From NCBI GenBank assembly GCA_013398955.1, contig VWPU01013670.1, positions 62,001 through 126,000 of the forward strand: a DNA stretch of 64,000 nt. Reading direction: 5' to 3'. Both the position numbers and the translations under genes were made by a program. Source of the DNA: Callaeas wilsoni (lineage: Eukaryota > Chordata > Aves > Passeriformes > Callaeidae). Within the stretch, counting starts at the first letter, position 1. Each line of letters opens with the position of its first letter. Positions 25,111-39,000 of the stretch are shown here, in pieces. Under the pieces are notes generated by a model. It had not been told where the DNA came from and made no database searches. It was given only the letters and a program-made list of their open reading frames with translations.

Positions 25111-26636
25111 TCTGAGGAAAGCAGAGGTTTTTCTTAAAATTTTATCTTAGCTGAAAACTCATTTTTTGGTTGCAAACGAGTTTGAAATTATCTTTAGATT
25201 CTTCCTCTACACAATATTTTTTCCTAGAAGCCATATTAGATGGGCAGCAAAAAATTATGCATTTACTTTCAGGACAATTACTAAGCCTGAAAAATGAAGT
25301 ACTTCAGTCTTCTTTCACAGGTCACCCCAAAACAAACCAAAAGGTCTTTCCAATCTTTCTGCTTTCTCATAGAGTTTGGAGCATGGTGACACCATCTTTC
25401 CTGTTAAGACAGCTCTCATTTTTGTATAGCTCTCAACAGGTTTCTGTGTCAGCTGAGAAAATTTTGCTGAGTTTCTGAGTGACTGCAGAAAAAGTTCCTG
25501 TTTTTTTGTTATCGCCAAATAAACGTAAGTCTCAATTTTATTGATAAATAATACTCTTTGTTTCTTTCTGCTGGTAAAATGACAGCAACATTTGCTTGAC
25601 GGTAGTGCGCTGGAACATATTTTACCTGCTGAAGGTGGTAAGAAGCTCAACAAAATTATTTATTTTGTTGACAGAAGGAAAACAGACTTTTGAGGAAATT
25701 AATTTTGTCATTGGAAAAAAAAGTATATTTTCTAAAAGTTCTTTCAATCTACCACAAAACAACTCTGCAAAAATGCATTTCTTACTCAGAATTCATAATA
25801 TCTCCAATCTCCTTACCCCTTGCTGTTCTTCTCTGATGGTTTAAATTTCAACCCTTAGGAGTCACTAAAAGGATGTACTTTGACTGCTATATACATCTTA
25901 TTTTATTCTTTTAATTCTCCATAAATTGCTTTTTGGGAATGGCCTAAAGAGACGTTTTCAAGTTATCATCTGTGTTGTTAATTTCTTACTACTCATTCTT
26001 GAATTAAGTTCTTCATTGTAAACCTTACCTCTAGAAAATCAAGGCCTCTCTCTCCAATAATAGCCATATGGAGAACTAACAGAAATTTAGGGGGTTTGAA
26101 TATTCACATGAATTTTTCTTTACAAAAAATAATTGCTCAGTTTTAATTTTTTCATTTATATTGTGTCATATTCCAGCTTCCATTGACAGGTAATTACTTA
26201 ACAGCAGCAATGTAGAACTGATAAAAAATGAAAGTAAGCAACTCTGAAAATTATGGAGAGCTGATGTTTGCACAGCTTTACCAGACAGTCTGGAAGACAG
26301 ACATGGTTCTGTGTCTGATGCTATCTGCAAGCATGCCCCAACAGCTTTCACTTGTATTAGAGTATTATTTGCATAATTCAGCCATTTCTTTCACCTATAA
26401 AATAGGGAAAAATCAAATATTCCTTTAGCTGATGCCAGAATTTTGTCTGAGTTCCCTTCATTCTATACAGCTCACTGAATTGTGGTGGATTCAGTTGGCT
26501 TTTCTTTTCTCATGTTGCCTTCCACCAAGGTTTGTCTTTGAGCTTTAATGGTTCCATGAGTTTCATGCCTAGTCAATCATGTAAAAAACTGCTGTAAACA
26601 CAGTTTTTATTTATTCAAATAAGCTTTCCATTGCCA

Positions 26637-26689
26637 AAAAAAAAAAGGTGTCACCGGGTACACTATAACTGCCGCCAAAAAAAAAAAAA
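26637..26689. repeat. Two poly-A tracts around a 30-bp CpG-bearing spacer
   Basis: Ten A (26637-26646) and thirteen A (26677-26689) flank a 30-bp spacer. Each A run is preceded by GCC. The spacer holds CpGs (CACCGGGTAC, CTGCCGCC), which are scarce in the surrounding sequence. The origin is unknown. Confidence 0.8.
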
Positions 26690-27116
26690 TTCTGTAACTT
26701 TATTTAGAGGTCTCAAGTCTATATTGCATATATGACAGCTAGTGATAAAAAATGCGTTATCCTGATCTTTATTACATATGTAGCATGAAATTTCCTGGAA
26801 TATATATTTAGGAAAATGGATGAGAAAAATCCAGGCATATTATAGTGCCTTCGTACATGGAGTACCTGCAATCCTAGTCAGTTTTCTGTTAGATTATTTG
26901 TCAGCCTGCTAAGGTTATTTAAAAGTGAGTGCCAAAAATCTGATATGGTAGCGTAGGTCAGGTTACACGTCACAGGATCACTAAAAAGAAGGCACTACAA
27001 CCAGAATCACATCCACTGAATGTTTACAGCCCAATAAAAATACCATTCAGTATACCAAATGAAAAAAACTACCACAATAGTAATGATGATAGTGATGACA
27101 ATGATGTAATACTAAC

Positions 27117-27150
27117 AATAATAATAATAATAATAATAAAAATAAAAATA
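27117..27150. repeat. (AAT)n microsatellite with A-rich end
   Basis: About seven AAT units followed by AAAAATAAAAATA. Just upstream (27081-27107) are irregular GAT/GAC triplets. Together they give the minus-strand frame at 27047-27265 its Leu and His-Tyr runs; that frame is an artefact. Confidence 0.9.
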
Positions 27151-29734
27151 TAACCCTACAACTCTCCAGTGTAACAAATATACACTCTAAAACCTGGTCT
27201 CTAAAAGAACAAGTGATTGCATCGACAGTAACTGAGGCAGGGGACCTCAGTTTCTGAATGTCCATTACAAAGTGTCAAGTGAGAAGTTTAGTAAACACAG
27301 AAACATTTTCAAGATCACAGAAGAATTAATCTCTCAGTGGGATCCCATCTATAGCAGTAAAATACTTGTATTGCCCTCAAATCTGCAACAGAAATTGGAG
27401 TTCCAAATCAATATTTTTACACCACTAGAGATATTACCATTAAACAGTCTTAATCTGTGTCAAGGTTCTTCATATGACTATTTCTTTCTCAAATGAATTG
27501 AAGAACTGAAATGAAACACTAATTAAACCATTAAGATATTTTTCATAGAGATAATTTCTTTTGTGAGTCTTATTTCTGGAGGTCTGACACTTCTTACTGG
27601 GTGTGGAGACTTCCTAGTCATCTCTAACAATGAAAGGTTAGAAAACTTGGACAGGTATTCCCTGCCACTGATTTCAACAATATAGTCTTAATTTTATTTT
27701 AACAATAGTAGTTAGAGGATCCAATATTACAGAGCAGTGTTGATGTCACCTATAGCAAAGATATGAGAACATGAAATTAAGTTGTTCATAAATATACAAC
27801 TTGTACAATATAAATAAAAAGAGCAAAACCTGTCGGATTCATCTCACTCGACTCCTATTACCCCAAATCCATATTGGGTGTTAATTCCTGAAGTTTTGCA
27901 TACCTATCTAATAAGTAAATCATGTGCTGCTGAAAATACTTGTCTCTGACTACAAGAACTTTAATGCTGTGAATTTAGATCTGACACCTGAGTTTTAGCC
28001 AACTACAGTCAGGTGAGATGAACTTTATCCTAAGCTTCCAGAGAAAATTCACTGAATGGGTCTCCTGAATAAACCTAAAATATATCCAAAACATGGACCT
28101 TAGATACAGGATATTTTCATATGTGTTTGAGATTACCTGTTCCTTCTCCCTGGCACTACATATATAACGTCTAAGAAACACTTAAGTACATAAAGATTCT
28201 CTGTAGAATAGACCCCATATTTTGTAGTTGAACTTGAATTTCTCTTATAAATCACAAACCTCTTGCAAATCACAGAGACTTTAAGTTATGTAACAGTACA
28301 GTGAAAACTCCAGCTCTTTTCCTTTCAGAGACAGGACTCAAAAACAGACATGAAGTCTTGTCAAATGAAGAAAGATTTTTATTTTCACTGTCACCACCAA
28401 AAAATTGGAAAAGAACAACTTGCTCAGGATTGCTGTACTGAAGGGATTTGTCTTTCCTTTTTCCAAAGTTTGAAAGTCACTAAGAATGACAGGACTCAGT
28501 TCAGCATGCCCCGTTCTTGGATCTCCATCCATACCCTGTGCCTCTTCCCTGGGAACATTTGCAAGAGCTGTACACCTAGAAGAGAGACTGGGAAGAGGAG
28601 AGAGGTCATAAGCAACATTTTTGAAATAGATTCAATAAATATAATTTTGTAACCCAAAGCATTTCATTTTAATAAGCGTGAAAAAACAGTTTCTGCAAGA
28701 GCTTTAACACTCCTGGTTTTCACTCTGAAGTGGAATGGAATATGTGTCAAAGTAGCAACACACCAATTCTTGATGAACATGTTTTAGAAACGGTTCAAAA
28801 ATGGCCCTTCCTCCATAGAAACGTAAGTCCCTTCTGAATATAAAACTGACTTTATAAAACATGATGTCTGTAAAAAATGTTCTCTATATAGAATGCAAAG
28901 CTACTGAAACTTATTCAATAAATTCATATGATAATAAATTTATAAAAATCAGAAATGGTTTTACTGGTATCTGACATCTTTTTCTATGCAGTTTCGACTA
29001 CATTTAGCAATATACTAATTTCAAGAAGCCATAAAAAATCCATATGTAAGTTAGAATTTATCAAACATTATGGATTAATATTTTGTTTTTCCTTTAACAA
29101 ACCAAGAATTTGTAAAAGATAGTGTGAAAAATGAAATATTTCTTTTGCAAGTCTTCACAGGGAAAATTAATGGATAAAATTATTTCTCTAGAAATTATAT
29201 TATTGGATTAATATTATTTCTTTGAGGTATATTACTTTCCAAAACCGCTGAACAACCCAGTGAGTTTATCAGATGTATTTTTAAAAGGTTCCTTAAAAAA
29301 AATAGCATTTTTATAATATTTCTATATTAAGTCAAATGAAGTTAAACAATTTATCTTTTTAGAGAAAAACTGAATAGGACTGTAATAACTTTGAGGGTGA
29401 AGAGAGTATTAAAAGCACTTTATTTAATTACCTCAGTATTACTATCTGCATCTTCTGACTCAGATTTACGCTGCAGAATTGCAAAGAAATTAAATTTTTA
29501 ATGATATTAAAACCCATGTCATTTTAGGGAAAAATAAAATTTGATGTATTTACTGAAAGCACTCACTTCTAACAGCAAATGTAACTGCAGGCAAAAAAAT
29601 GGGAAAAAAGAAAAAAGTAATAATTTTAAATTATCTCAAACTCTGTAATGATTTTGAACTTGCATGAACATTATTCCATAGCTTGAAGAGCTTTCCAAGG
29701 CAAACATCTATTTTGAGGAATTTAAATAGCCTAT

Positions 29735-30065
29735 AAATTCTCTAGCTTATTGTTGCCGTTTTTGCATTTACATTCCACATTGTGCGCTATTAGAGCACTA
29801 TTTGATGCACCCACACAAATACATAAAGACTGATTTAATAAGGCTGGCTGTTCCAGGGCTGGTGTGCCTTCCCAATCTATTGGGGAGGGATTTCAGCTGC
29901 ATAATTGAATAGATATGATCTCTCTCAGTCACAAAAGGCATCGCTCACTTCCTGCAAGAGAATAATTCATGTGAGTGCCAGGGCAAATTTCAGCAAAAGC
30001 TGCAGAGTCATTGCCCTCGTATCAGAGGAGACGTCTAAACAAATTGTCACATTCACAAGATCTAG
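29735..30065. other. Candidate conserved non-coding element
   Basis: The block departs from the surrounding low-complexity AT sequence. It is a mixed-composition stretch rich in short words typical of developmental enhancers, such as GCATAATTGAATAGATATGA at 29899-29918, CATTTACATTCCACATTGTG near 29765-29784, and TAATAAGG and TCAATT-like cores. No open frame or hairpin explains it. Only alignment with other vertebrates could show that it is conserved. Confidence 0.2.
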
Positions 30066-30671
30066 ATGTTTCTAAAGTTTGCAGGTAGAGTAAGATAATG
30101 CCCTACTTTTGATAAACACTAAATAATTGAGTGTTGCTGATTAATCTTTATATAGAAAAATATGTTTCATTTATAACTAGATTTATATTCTTTTATTATG
30201 ATTATTCTCTTGATGGAAAATGTTCACTGAAGCAATGTATGCATCTTAGCTTTTTTCTAAACTCATTAAAGGATCACCAGTTTTCTTCTATCATTTTAAA
30301 GCACCTAAAATTTACCGCCAAGACTGTCATTACTCTGCTGTATTTCAGTTTAAACCACGCTCTCCTCAGTCTTAATTTTCTAGGAAGAATAATTGTCTTA
30401 CCAGTCACAATGAACATAAATATAGTGAGATAATGGCAGGTGTAACACATGTACACAGACGTGTACAGCATTGTAAGATGTGTACAGTCTGATGCATTGT
30501 TTTGTAACAGAAGAATTATATTTAAGTAAACTAGCAGCTTAGAGTAGTTGACAGAGTAAAAGCAAAGGAGCAAAAAGGTTAGTACAGCTGTTCGTGCCTT
30601 CATGTTTACTCTATGTTTGTTTAATAAAGTAACCATTTTTGAATGATATGTGGAAGCTAATTTGCTGTCAG

Positions 30672-31735
30672 GGTCTTGGAATGTTAAGCTAGAAGGATCC
30701 CTAGAAGATGTAGTTTGGTCCATTCATACAGACAAAAAAAGACCAGCCTTACCACCATATCTCAGCATTTACTTGTCTACCATAGCTATGCATATTTACA
30801 CAGATAAAGCTTTGTTGCTCTGCCCAAGGGGTCTATACAGATGTTGACTATCTTTCAAGTCAGAAAGTTTTCCCTGACACCTGGTCTGAATCTTCATTGC
30901 ATCAATAAAATTCTACTATTTCTCTTACAAAGCTGAGACTCCTTTCACGTACACCTCTCCACAATTTCTTCTTCAGTTTAAACAATTTTGAATCTATAAG
31001 TCTTTCTGTAGGAAATATTTTCTGCATGCCTAGGAGTTGTGCCCTACTGTACTGTCTTCAAGTGATCCAAGTCTCCTCCAGGGCAGAGTAACTGACTCTA
31101 TACTAAGGTGTTACTCATTTTGCATAGGATAGGGTTGTCTCAAGTAACTGAAATAGTTAAGATAACAAAGTTATCTCAATTGCTTATCTCAAATTATTCT
31201 GTTTTGCAGGATGATATTTACCTTGTAAGGCATCAGTGCTGCCTCACATTCAATTTACAAACCAGACACCTCTGAACCTGTAGTCAGCTACAGTGCCAAT
31301 ACTATGTCCTGCAGTTGCCTCGCTGTTTTTCCCTGCCAAGGCTAAGACGTCACATTTGCCCGTGTCAAATGAAAATTTATGTTTTCTAGACTATTCCTCC
31401 AATTTCTCCACATAATGTAATTTTGAATTCTCATAGCTAATGTACCACAGACTATTTCTAGCTCTTTGCACCTTCTAGTAGCATCTGGCCATTGACAAAA
31501 CCACTGAATGGGAGCAGGGTTAGAGCAACCCTTACAGAATTGCATTGACTTCCCCTTGATTTCCATAATGGCATGATTTATTTAAAATAAGCCTCCAGTA
31601 GGTTCCTAGCCAGACTAAAACGATGATACTGCATTTTTTTTCCCTAGACTATGCTGCCTGGTGTCAGGACTACTCCGCAGTTCATAAGACTATGTTTATG
31701 GAAGTTATGCCATTAATCAAATCTATCTTACTATA
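30672..31735 (-). mobile_element. Ancient CR1-type LINE copy, about 1.06 kb
   Basis: On the minus strand this runs from inside the reverse transcriptase domain to the element's 3' end. The plus-strand left end (30676-30720: TGGAATGTTAAGCTAGAAGG, then GATCCCTAGAAGATG and TTTGGTCC) is the reverse complement of the CR1 terminus. AAGTTTTCCCTGACACCTGG at 30868-30887 and the next 50 bases match the region coding for the last part of the protein. The strongest match is 31359-31430 (CAAATGAAAATTTATG, TCCTCCAATTTCTCC, ATTTTGAATTC), which is antisense to the part after the catalytic aspartates. A translated remnant, RIQN...W, survives in the minus frame 31342-31566. All frames are broken. It is older than the copy at 43975-45508 and seems to come from an old CR1 lineage shared with other reptiles (inference). 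Confidence 0.8.
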
Positions 31736-34700
31736 TTTTTTTGACCACACTTAAGCTCTATTCTGCGCTTTGCAAATAAATAACTCAGAAACAAATTATG
31801 AGCAAACACAAAAGGAGGCAGATGGTATGCTTTATTTTTTCTTGTACTTGTTTACCACCCACCAGGGCAATGCTCTTGGGTCAGAATGGTCTGTGACAGA
31901 CAAGAAGAAAAGAGATCAGCTCTTTACTATAAATTGTTGTATTAAATTAATGCCAGTCTGAAATATAACCGGCAATGGGGTCACTACTGCTGTGACACAA
32001 AAGAGGAAAAGCAGAGACTGTAACAGATGTTTCTATTTTTTCAAAAGGATTTTTTATTATTATTTCTCACTAATCTAAAGCTCCAGTGACAGAAGTTTCT
32101 ATTACTGACCTCAAGACATACAGAGAGATGTAGATACTTCTCGAAATTTTGCAGTTCCTGATCTGAACATGGTCAAAAGTAGAACAGGGCTGTGCAGACA
32201 CTAGCCTCAGTTGTGGGAGCCATATCGACAACCTAGTGGAGTAATCCTAGGGGGCTAATTTTTCACTCCAAGGAGGCTCAGATCATGCATCGGAATACGG
32301 CCATGCTGCTGCCAGCACCTAAGAAACCTTGCTCACAGCTAGGTCAAATATCTGTGCATGGCACTGTATCACATGGCAAAGGGATACTAAGGGGAAAGGA
32401 AGTCAAATACTGCATGTCTGTTGGTAAACTAACAAGTTATCTGATGAAATAAACCCCCCAATGTTACAAAGAAAAGTAATTCTCTATTTATTCTAGTCAC
32501 TTTAATTGTAGAGTACTTAACTGGCAGTGAGGCAGCTATACACATTATGGACGAATACTACTATAAAGGAAATCCCCAGCCATGTCTCATTCTGAAGTAG
32601 ATCCTTAGCCGGGGTAGAATGACATATCTCCCTTACAGCCAAGATGTTGTAGCTGATTAAAACAGCTTCAGATGTGGCCCACTAAGACCTCTTCCATATG
32701 GCCTGGGGCCACGACCATTTGGTGTATCTTATTTCTGTACATCTGCACTGCTTCCCCTGCAGTGACAGGACAGGACCTTGTGTAGGGACAGTTGATGCTT
32801 GTTTGATGTGAGGTGAACCATGGGCATTGACAATAGATGTCCATCAGATGAGAACACATTTTAAAATAGATCAGCTTAGAAAATGGAGTGGGATTCACAG
32901 AAAAAGCAAAGGAAAGGTTTTCAAAGAAAAAACAAAAAAAACCATGACACTAAATAAAGTGATCAGTTTAAAAAGCTGAGACTGAGTCTCTCTTAAAACA
33001 AATGTTTTTACAGCATTACTGTTGAGATGACAGCCAAAAAATTTGAAGCATCCATAAGAATAATTTTCAGTGAAGGAGGTGATTCAAAGGAACAATTATT
33101 CCAGGTGCTTTTATCAATACTAACATTACAGTGTCGGAGAAACAGAACACATAGGCCACTGGTAGCCCACAAGTTTATTTCTTATACAGTGCAATACTAG
33201 TAAAGGTAAGGGTACAGGTATTCACATTTACAAGTTCTGAATTGTCACACTGTTAAGCATCCTTTTAACCAGAAAACTAGAATCAAGGGTGTAGGTGTAA
33301 AAGCATAAATGTTACAAACACAAATTTTCATGGATGTATTCACTAGCACCTACACTACATGTAGCTTTTTTGTTATAATCTTGAAATGTTAAAGTTTACT
33401 GCATTTCTAGCTAGTAATTTATTTCTACAATATGGCAAAGCAAAATACAGCAAAATTCATTCATATCTTTATTTTTAAACTTCAGGCAGGGAGCTACATT
33501 TATTTTTATTTCAGAAAAGTCTATGTAGGAGATACATTTCTGGTCTTCCTGATTTTACTGAATATCTTAGACACATCAGAAGTCTTTTGGCCTACTCACT
33601 CAGACAGCATCAACAAACATAGCATGAAGATAAGATTAAAATAGGCCCGGCAAAATATGGTCCCTGAAGAAACCTTACCCTGGAGGATGGAAAAGAGAAC
33701 ACGCATGTGTCTGCAATCCCTCCTGTGAAGAGGGGAAGAGAGAACTGTGCTCATGGAAGGCATCTATTACTCCCACACAGGTCTCCCTCAGTTTCATGTG
33801 ACATCAGAATTGAAAAGCAGAAGTAAAAATTGCACTCATTTCGGGTTTATATTTTACTCTGCTGCAATATATGAGAGGATATTTTTAATATTTGATGATT
33901 ATTGTTTAATATACAGACATTTTATGATTGACCTGAAAATGGTGGCATCATCAAAAGGGTTTCTAACTTTCTATTATATGGACTGCCTTTTGTAGATGTA
34001 CAGAAATAGAGAGTCAGAACAGCATTGTGCATTTCTTTGCAGAAGCACTTACTACATGGAAATTTTTTCAACGGTCACCAAATTAATTTCTTTCAACAGG
34101 ACAAAAGCTCTGGAAACCCCTGTAAACCCCTTTGCTACTGATAGAGTTATGACAAAATATTTGTCATCCTCAATTCCTTAACAGTGCATACTTGCATTCT
34201 TACTAGAAGCAAATCAGGATCTCTCTCAGACACTGAATGACAGCAAAAAGAGACAAAATGGAACATGGGGTTTAGAGTGTAGATCCTTCATTTAAGAGTA
34301 TTCATCCTAAACCATCTGCTCAAACCCAAAGAACAGAACAGTTCCAAGCCCCAGCCAGTGAGATATGTACTTAAAATGATAACCCACCTCATTTCTTCAG
34401 TGAGGTCACCTCCTCCCATTCTTTTTTCTTGATTACCTGCTGGCTTTTGGAATAAAGCAGCATTTTTAGCTGCAGAGACACATACTCATCAATGGCAAAT
34501 ATGAAACAGTAGTGTCTTGGCCGTGGTGGCCAAAATTTGGCAAATATATTTGTCTAACAAATGGAAAGGTAAATGTCTCACTCCATAAATGATGGTAAAA
34601 GTTTTTGATTAATCAAAAATGTAAATATTAAAATTTCATTCAAAAATATAGGTGCTTCATGAAGTACAGGGGAGAAAAATGAATGTCCAAAACTGGATTA

Positions 34701-35796
34701 ACTATTGCTGTCAAATTTCTACAAGATGGCCAGTTTACCACAACCTAGAAAGGGCCCCCACCTTCCAAGTAACTCCTAAAGCCCAAGGTGATCTCATAGT
34801 AATTTAGCAGAGAGAAATGATGAAATTCACACCAATGGATTTCCTTCTGTTGGACAAAATCACATGCACTATGTAGTTTGCACTCTTTTTCAACTTTTCC
34901 TAATAACACTGACCTCAGATGTGTGCAGACATTCCGACTTGGCAGTGAGTTCTTCCAGGTAATCAGAATCAGGCTGAGTGCCTGATGTTAAAATGTCTAG
35001 CACCTTTTCCAGACTCCATCAGCATTTATTTGGCACAAGCTGAACTTTGTAAAGTAATTTCAGGTTTACATCTCATAGTAGGTGACTTCATACAATCCTT
35101 TAATGGGTACAAAAAACAGTAAGCAAAATTACAGGATAGACAAAACAGATGCCAGGCACATATTGACTGGGTTTACCTGGCTGGTATCATGTAAGTTTGA
35201 GCTATTCTTTCAATTGTTCTTCTGCATTTAGTTCTCTGCAATGTAGGAGAAGAGCAAGTGTTGCATAAATATTGCAGAAATGACTCAGCTATTTTATGTT
35301 CCTTCAACCTGGGAACATTCCAGTTGGTGCCATAACTCACTCCCTGATGATATTGCCATAACAGGCATCCAAACAGGGCTAGTAAGAGGATTAAGAAGCT
35401 GAAGATTAAATTTGTTGTGGGGAGGGGGGTCTGAACATCCTCACTGAGGCAGCAGGAAAATAACCAGTAATTGCTGACTCAGCTGTTTAGCTAGGAAGGT
35501 GGGGAGTTTGGTTTGTGGCACTGTATAGATAATATGGGCAGTTTTGCTCTATGAAGGTCAGCTGTCACAGAGATGATATCCCAAAATATATTTGGACAGA
35601 TGGTTCTTTATTACTGAACAAAACACCTGTCCAGAGGCTCATGTACAATTTGTCTAGTCAGTGGAAATGTCACACCTGTGTAAGATGTTTGTTTCCAGAT
35701 GTAGTAACTCCATGGCTTTAACAATGTTTAACGATGGTGCTGGCTAACGAGCTGCTGGGCAATCTTTCAGCAGTCTAGACTGAACTAATTTCAGCA
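31736..35796. other. Non-coding stretch, nothing recognised
   Basis: Mostly AT-rich unique sequence. The patch 32140-32410 is richer in GC and holds no frame or family I can name; it could be an old repeat. No RNA gene or exon is supported. Confidence 0.5.
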
Positions 35797-36072
35797 ATGA
35801 TAGAGACAGACTCTTCTCAGTGATGCCCAGCTACTGGTCAACAAGGAAAGGGCATGAACAGAATTACTGGAAACTCTATTTAAAAAGAAAACTTTTTTTA
35901 TGGTAAGAGAAGTGAAACATAGGAAATGGTTGGCCAGAGAAACTGTGAAGAGAAAAAACCCAACTGGAGAGACCCTTGATCAACCTGCTGTAGGTGGCCC
36001 TCCTTGAAGCAGCAAGTTGGACCAATTATCTCCAGAGCTGCCTTCCAGCCTCAGCCATCCTGTGATTCTGTG
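35797..36072 (+). mobile_element. CR1 LINE 3' end, 5'-truncated
   Basis: It starts at GACAGACTCTTCTCAGTGAT (35804-35823), the part of CR1 coding for the RLFS...DRTRG end of the protein. It passes GGTTGGCCAGAGAAACTGTG (35928-35947) and the 3' signature TTGGACCAATTATCTCCAGA (36017-36036), and ends CCATCCTGTGATTCTGTG. The 8-bp tail repeat is present about once and a half. The reading frame is interrupted. About 276 bp remain of an element that is several kb when full length, which is the usual CR1 truncation pattern. Confidence 0.9.
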
Positions 36073-39000
36073 CTGTCCATGACTTGGTTTTGTGCTTTCG
36101 CAAATTTTGCAACTCTTCCTTCTCTGGGGATAACAATTTATACAGAAAATGGCTTTAAACAGAATCTCTTTGTCTTGTGAAAGATTGTTTATATTTCCAA
36201 AACCGGAATATTATCCAGCAAGTCTTCAACAGCCAAAAAGTTCAGTGAGAAGATTATGCAAAACATAGCTGGTGCTAAAGAACAAACATGTGCATGGTTA
36301 CATTAAATTGCTCTAGCATTAGCGACTCAGCTAGGAACAGCTGATATGATTTGTTTTTATTTTAATAGGATTTGGGATACACACAAGAGAGCAAACCTTT
36401 ACAAATAGATGGCAATTAGTTCTGTAGATACAATGGAAAGTAGAAATTATGGGAGCAGGTTTTCTCATTTTAGGACTCTATTCAAGAGTGTTTTGAAACA
36501 TGCATTTAAAAGAAAGGTGTACAGAATCTTAGGAAAAATTTATTCTTTTTATATTCCAGTCCTCACCAGACAGCATCCTCTCCCTGTCCTAGCAGACATT
36601 GCTATCATTATTAGTATTTGTAATTATTGATACTTATAATTAATTCACACAGAGTGATTCTTAACTAGAGTTAGAACAATTTCTGCAGAGTGAAAGATAC
36701 TATGATGCCATATATTGTTTCTATAAAGAAATACTATACACTTGGGCCCAGACAGTGTTAGACTAAGCGTTCATCAATTAATTTGTAGAGGGTTAGTTTA
36801 GCTGTTAAACACATTTTAATTTATGTGGCCTTCTAAATATTCCCATTCATGAATATTTTGTAAATTTGCTAAAAGACAGGTCTTGAATGTGTCCAAAAAC
36901 ATATTTAATACTTTATGAAATAATACAAATGTGTAAATGTTGGCACATAAGTAAGTAAAAAAGTAAAATACAGTAAATAAATGGTTAACAGCAATGGGAA
37001 GATAAGCAAAGTTAAATAACAGTGTAACGTCTGCTTCATTCTCACTTGAGAAGTGATAAAAACTGAACTAAGTTAAGAGTCAGCATATTGTGTTTGCTGG
37101 AATTATCTGAAAATTAGGAACCTAAAGCGTAAAAGTATCTCTTGTAGATCAATAATAAAAACAACAGCAAATTCAAAAAATGCATTAACATGGCACAGAG
37201 ACAGCCTGCAGGGTAATTTATGTCATCTTTTCCAAATTTTAGCTATTGTTGGTGAACATTCAGTTCAGATGATCACAGGTTTTGGACTGTCCATTTGAAA
37301 TTATTTTAATCTTTGAGGGGTATTGCAAAATCATGTTTGGTCTTTAGTTTCTTCAAAGAGACACAATTTTCTTCTTTTTCAATTAATGAACAAAATCTTT
37401 TTTCAAATGCATGTATTATGAAAAATCAACTCAAGAGAAATATCACCAATGTTCAGCTGTTGCATCAGCTTTTGAACTGTGTGCATGTCTACATAAATGA
37501 AAAAACCACAAAAATACACAAAAAAATCTACACATGTTTACACATGCACACACACATATTTGGATGTATATGTAAATAGTAAAATCCCAGATTAAATTCA
37601 ATAGTGGTTTCTGATACAAAAAGACTTTTAAGATGTTTCCAATGTTAGTGAAATTACATACTTAGTATTATTCCCTCTGTAACTCTTGTCCTTCTGAAGA
37701 TTATTACTATTATTATTGCCCTGAATCCAGAGACAGACATTATTGCCATATACAGTTGCCCTCTGATTCTAAGTCACATATTCTACAATATACTTATGTC
37801 AATTATATTCTGTATCACATTGCATCCTATATTTAAAGATATTGCTTTTCAATTCTGCAAGGCTCTTTCAATCTGCTCTGTTAAGTAAGTAATGTGTACT
37901 CCATCTTTGTGGATTGTGTATTCCAGTACATATATAATTAAATATGGGTACTTATCAGGCGCCAGAATCACTTCAGAAATGTACCACCAAACTAGCTTAA
38001 ACTCAGTAGCAACATTTTTTTAATGTCACCTTATTGTGCACAGCCTAATTCTTGTGTTTACTTTCTTCATTTGAACAATGCACTGGGAAACATTTTTAGC
38101 AAGTTTAAACAGTGCTAGGAAATAAGTATGTTTTATTATGTTCTAAATTATAATAAAAGCGTACATGCTACATATTTGGCTTTATAATCTTTGTTAGTTT
38201 GGTTAATGAAAATCACAAGGTAAATAAACATTGATACGGGCCTGTTGAACAGAATACATAATGGTCACAGGATTTTGCTCATGTGACAGAATGTTCCTCT
38301 ATTTTTAGTTCAACACTAAATAGATAGCACAAAAAAATGTAGTCTAACAAATATAGAGGCATGTCTTGATTCTTGGCTCTCCTCATGGATGGTAGATGCT
38401 TCCTCTATTGTCATGTTTAATAGTATTTTAATGCCTTAGGAAAAAAATACAATTCATACTACCCTATGCATAGAAGGGATGAGAACAGTAAATACAGTGA
38501 TGCATTAAGAATAGAAAAATAATTTAAAAAAAAAAAGACCAGTTCTAACTGGTCTTCAGCATCAGTTGATACATAAAAAAAATCAAAACATAATCTTATT
38601 TCTATTATTACTGGTACATTACTATTAATAGAAAGTCCTCTTATTAATCTATTTTCCTCTAGACTCAGCTTGCTTTTCTAATCAATATGTGTTGCTACTA
38701 GAAGATAATGAGCTAACTGACATATAGTCTCAGTGTTGTTGTAAGATGAACAGTACTTTTAATAATTTCTTATTTCAAAGAATATATAGTTATCCATACA
38801 CTTCAGAGATCAGGTTTTTTCATCAAGAGGAAAAATGAAAATTTTACATGTAATTTCGAGATTTTTCTCTGTTTTAATTAGGAAACACTTAACTTTTCAA
38901 TAACAGCATCAAAAAATTGTGCCCATGATCAATTTGGGTTATTACAGGGTTTTCCATTAGATTTGAAATTTTACATGTTGTTTATAATAGTTTATATTAT

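Larger units (their letters stand above)
21221..30671. other. Long AT-rich non-coding stretch with simple repeats
   Basis: I saw no gene or interspersed element in these 9.4 kb. Simple repeats are listed separately at 22930, 25004, 26637 and 27117. The block 29735-30065 looks like a conserved element. Short direct repeats occur at 22083-22110 (AAGTAAGCTC twice). The frames at 25170-25478 (plus) and 25315-25653 (minus) overlap each other and have no recognisable content. Confidence 0.55.

Noticed and set aside
26365..26415. Possible MIR-like segment (TTTCACCTATAAAATAGGG)
   Set aside because: It resembles the MIR word around TCATCTGTAAAATGGGG, but only over about 30 bases.
27047..27265. Frame with Leu and His-Tyr runs
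   Set aside because: It is a translation of the (AAT)n and GAT-like triplets.
30274..30723. 149-codon minus-strand frame
   Set aside because: Its start lies in the tail of the ancient CR1 copy and the rest is AT-rich sequence of chance composition.
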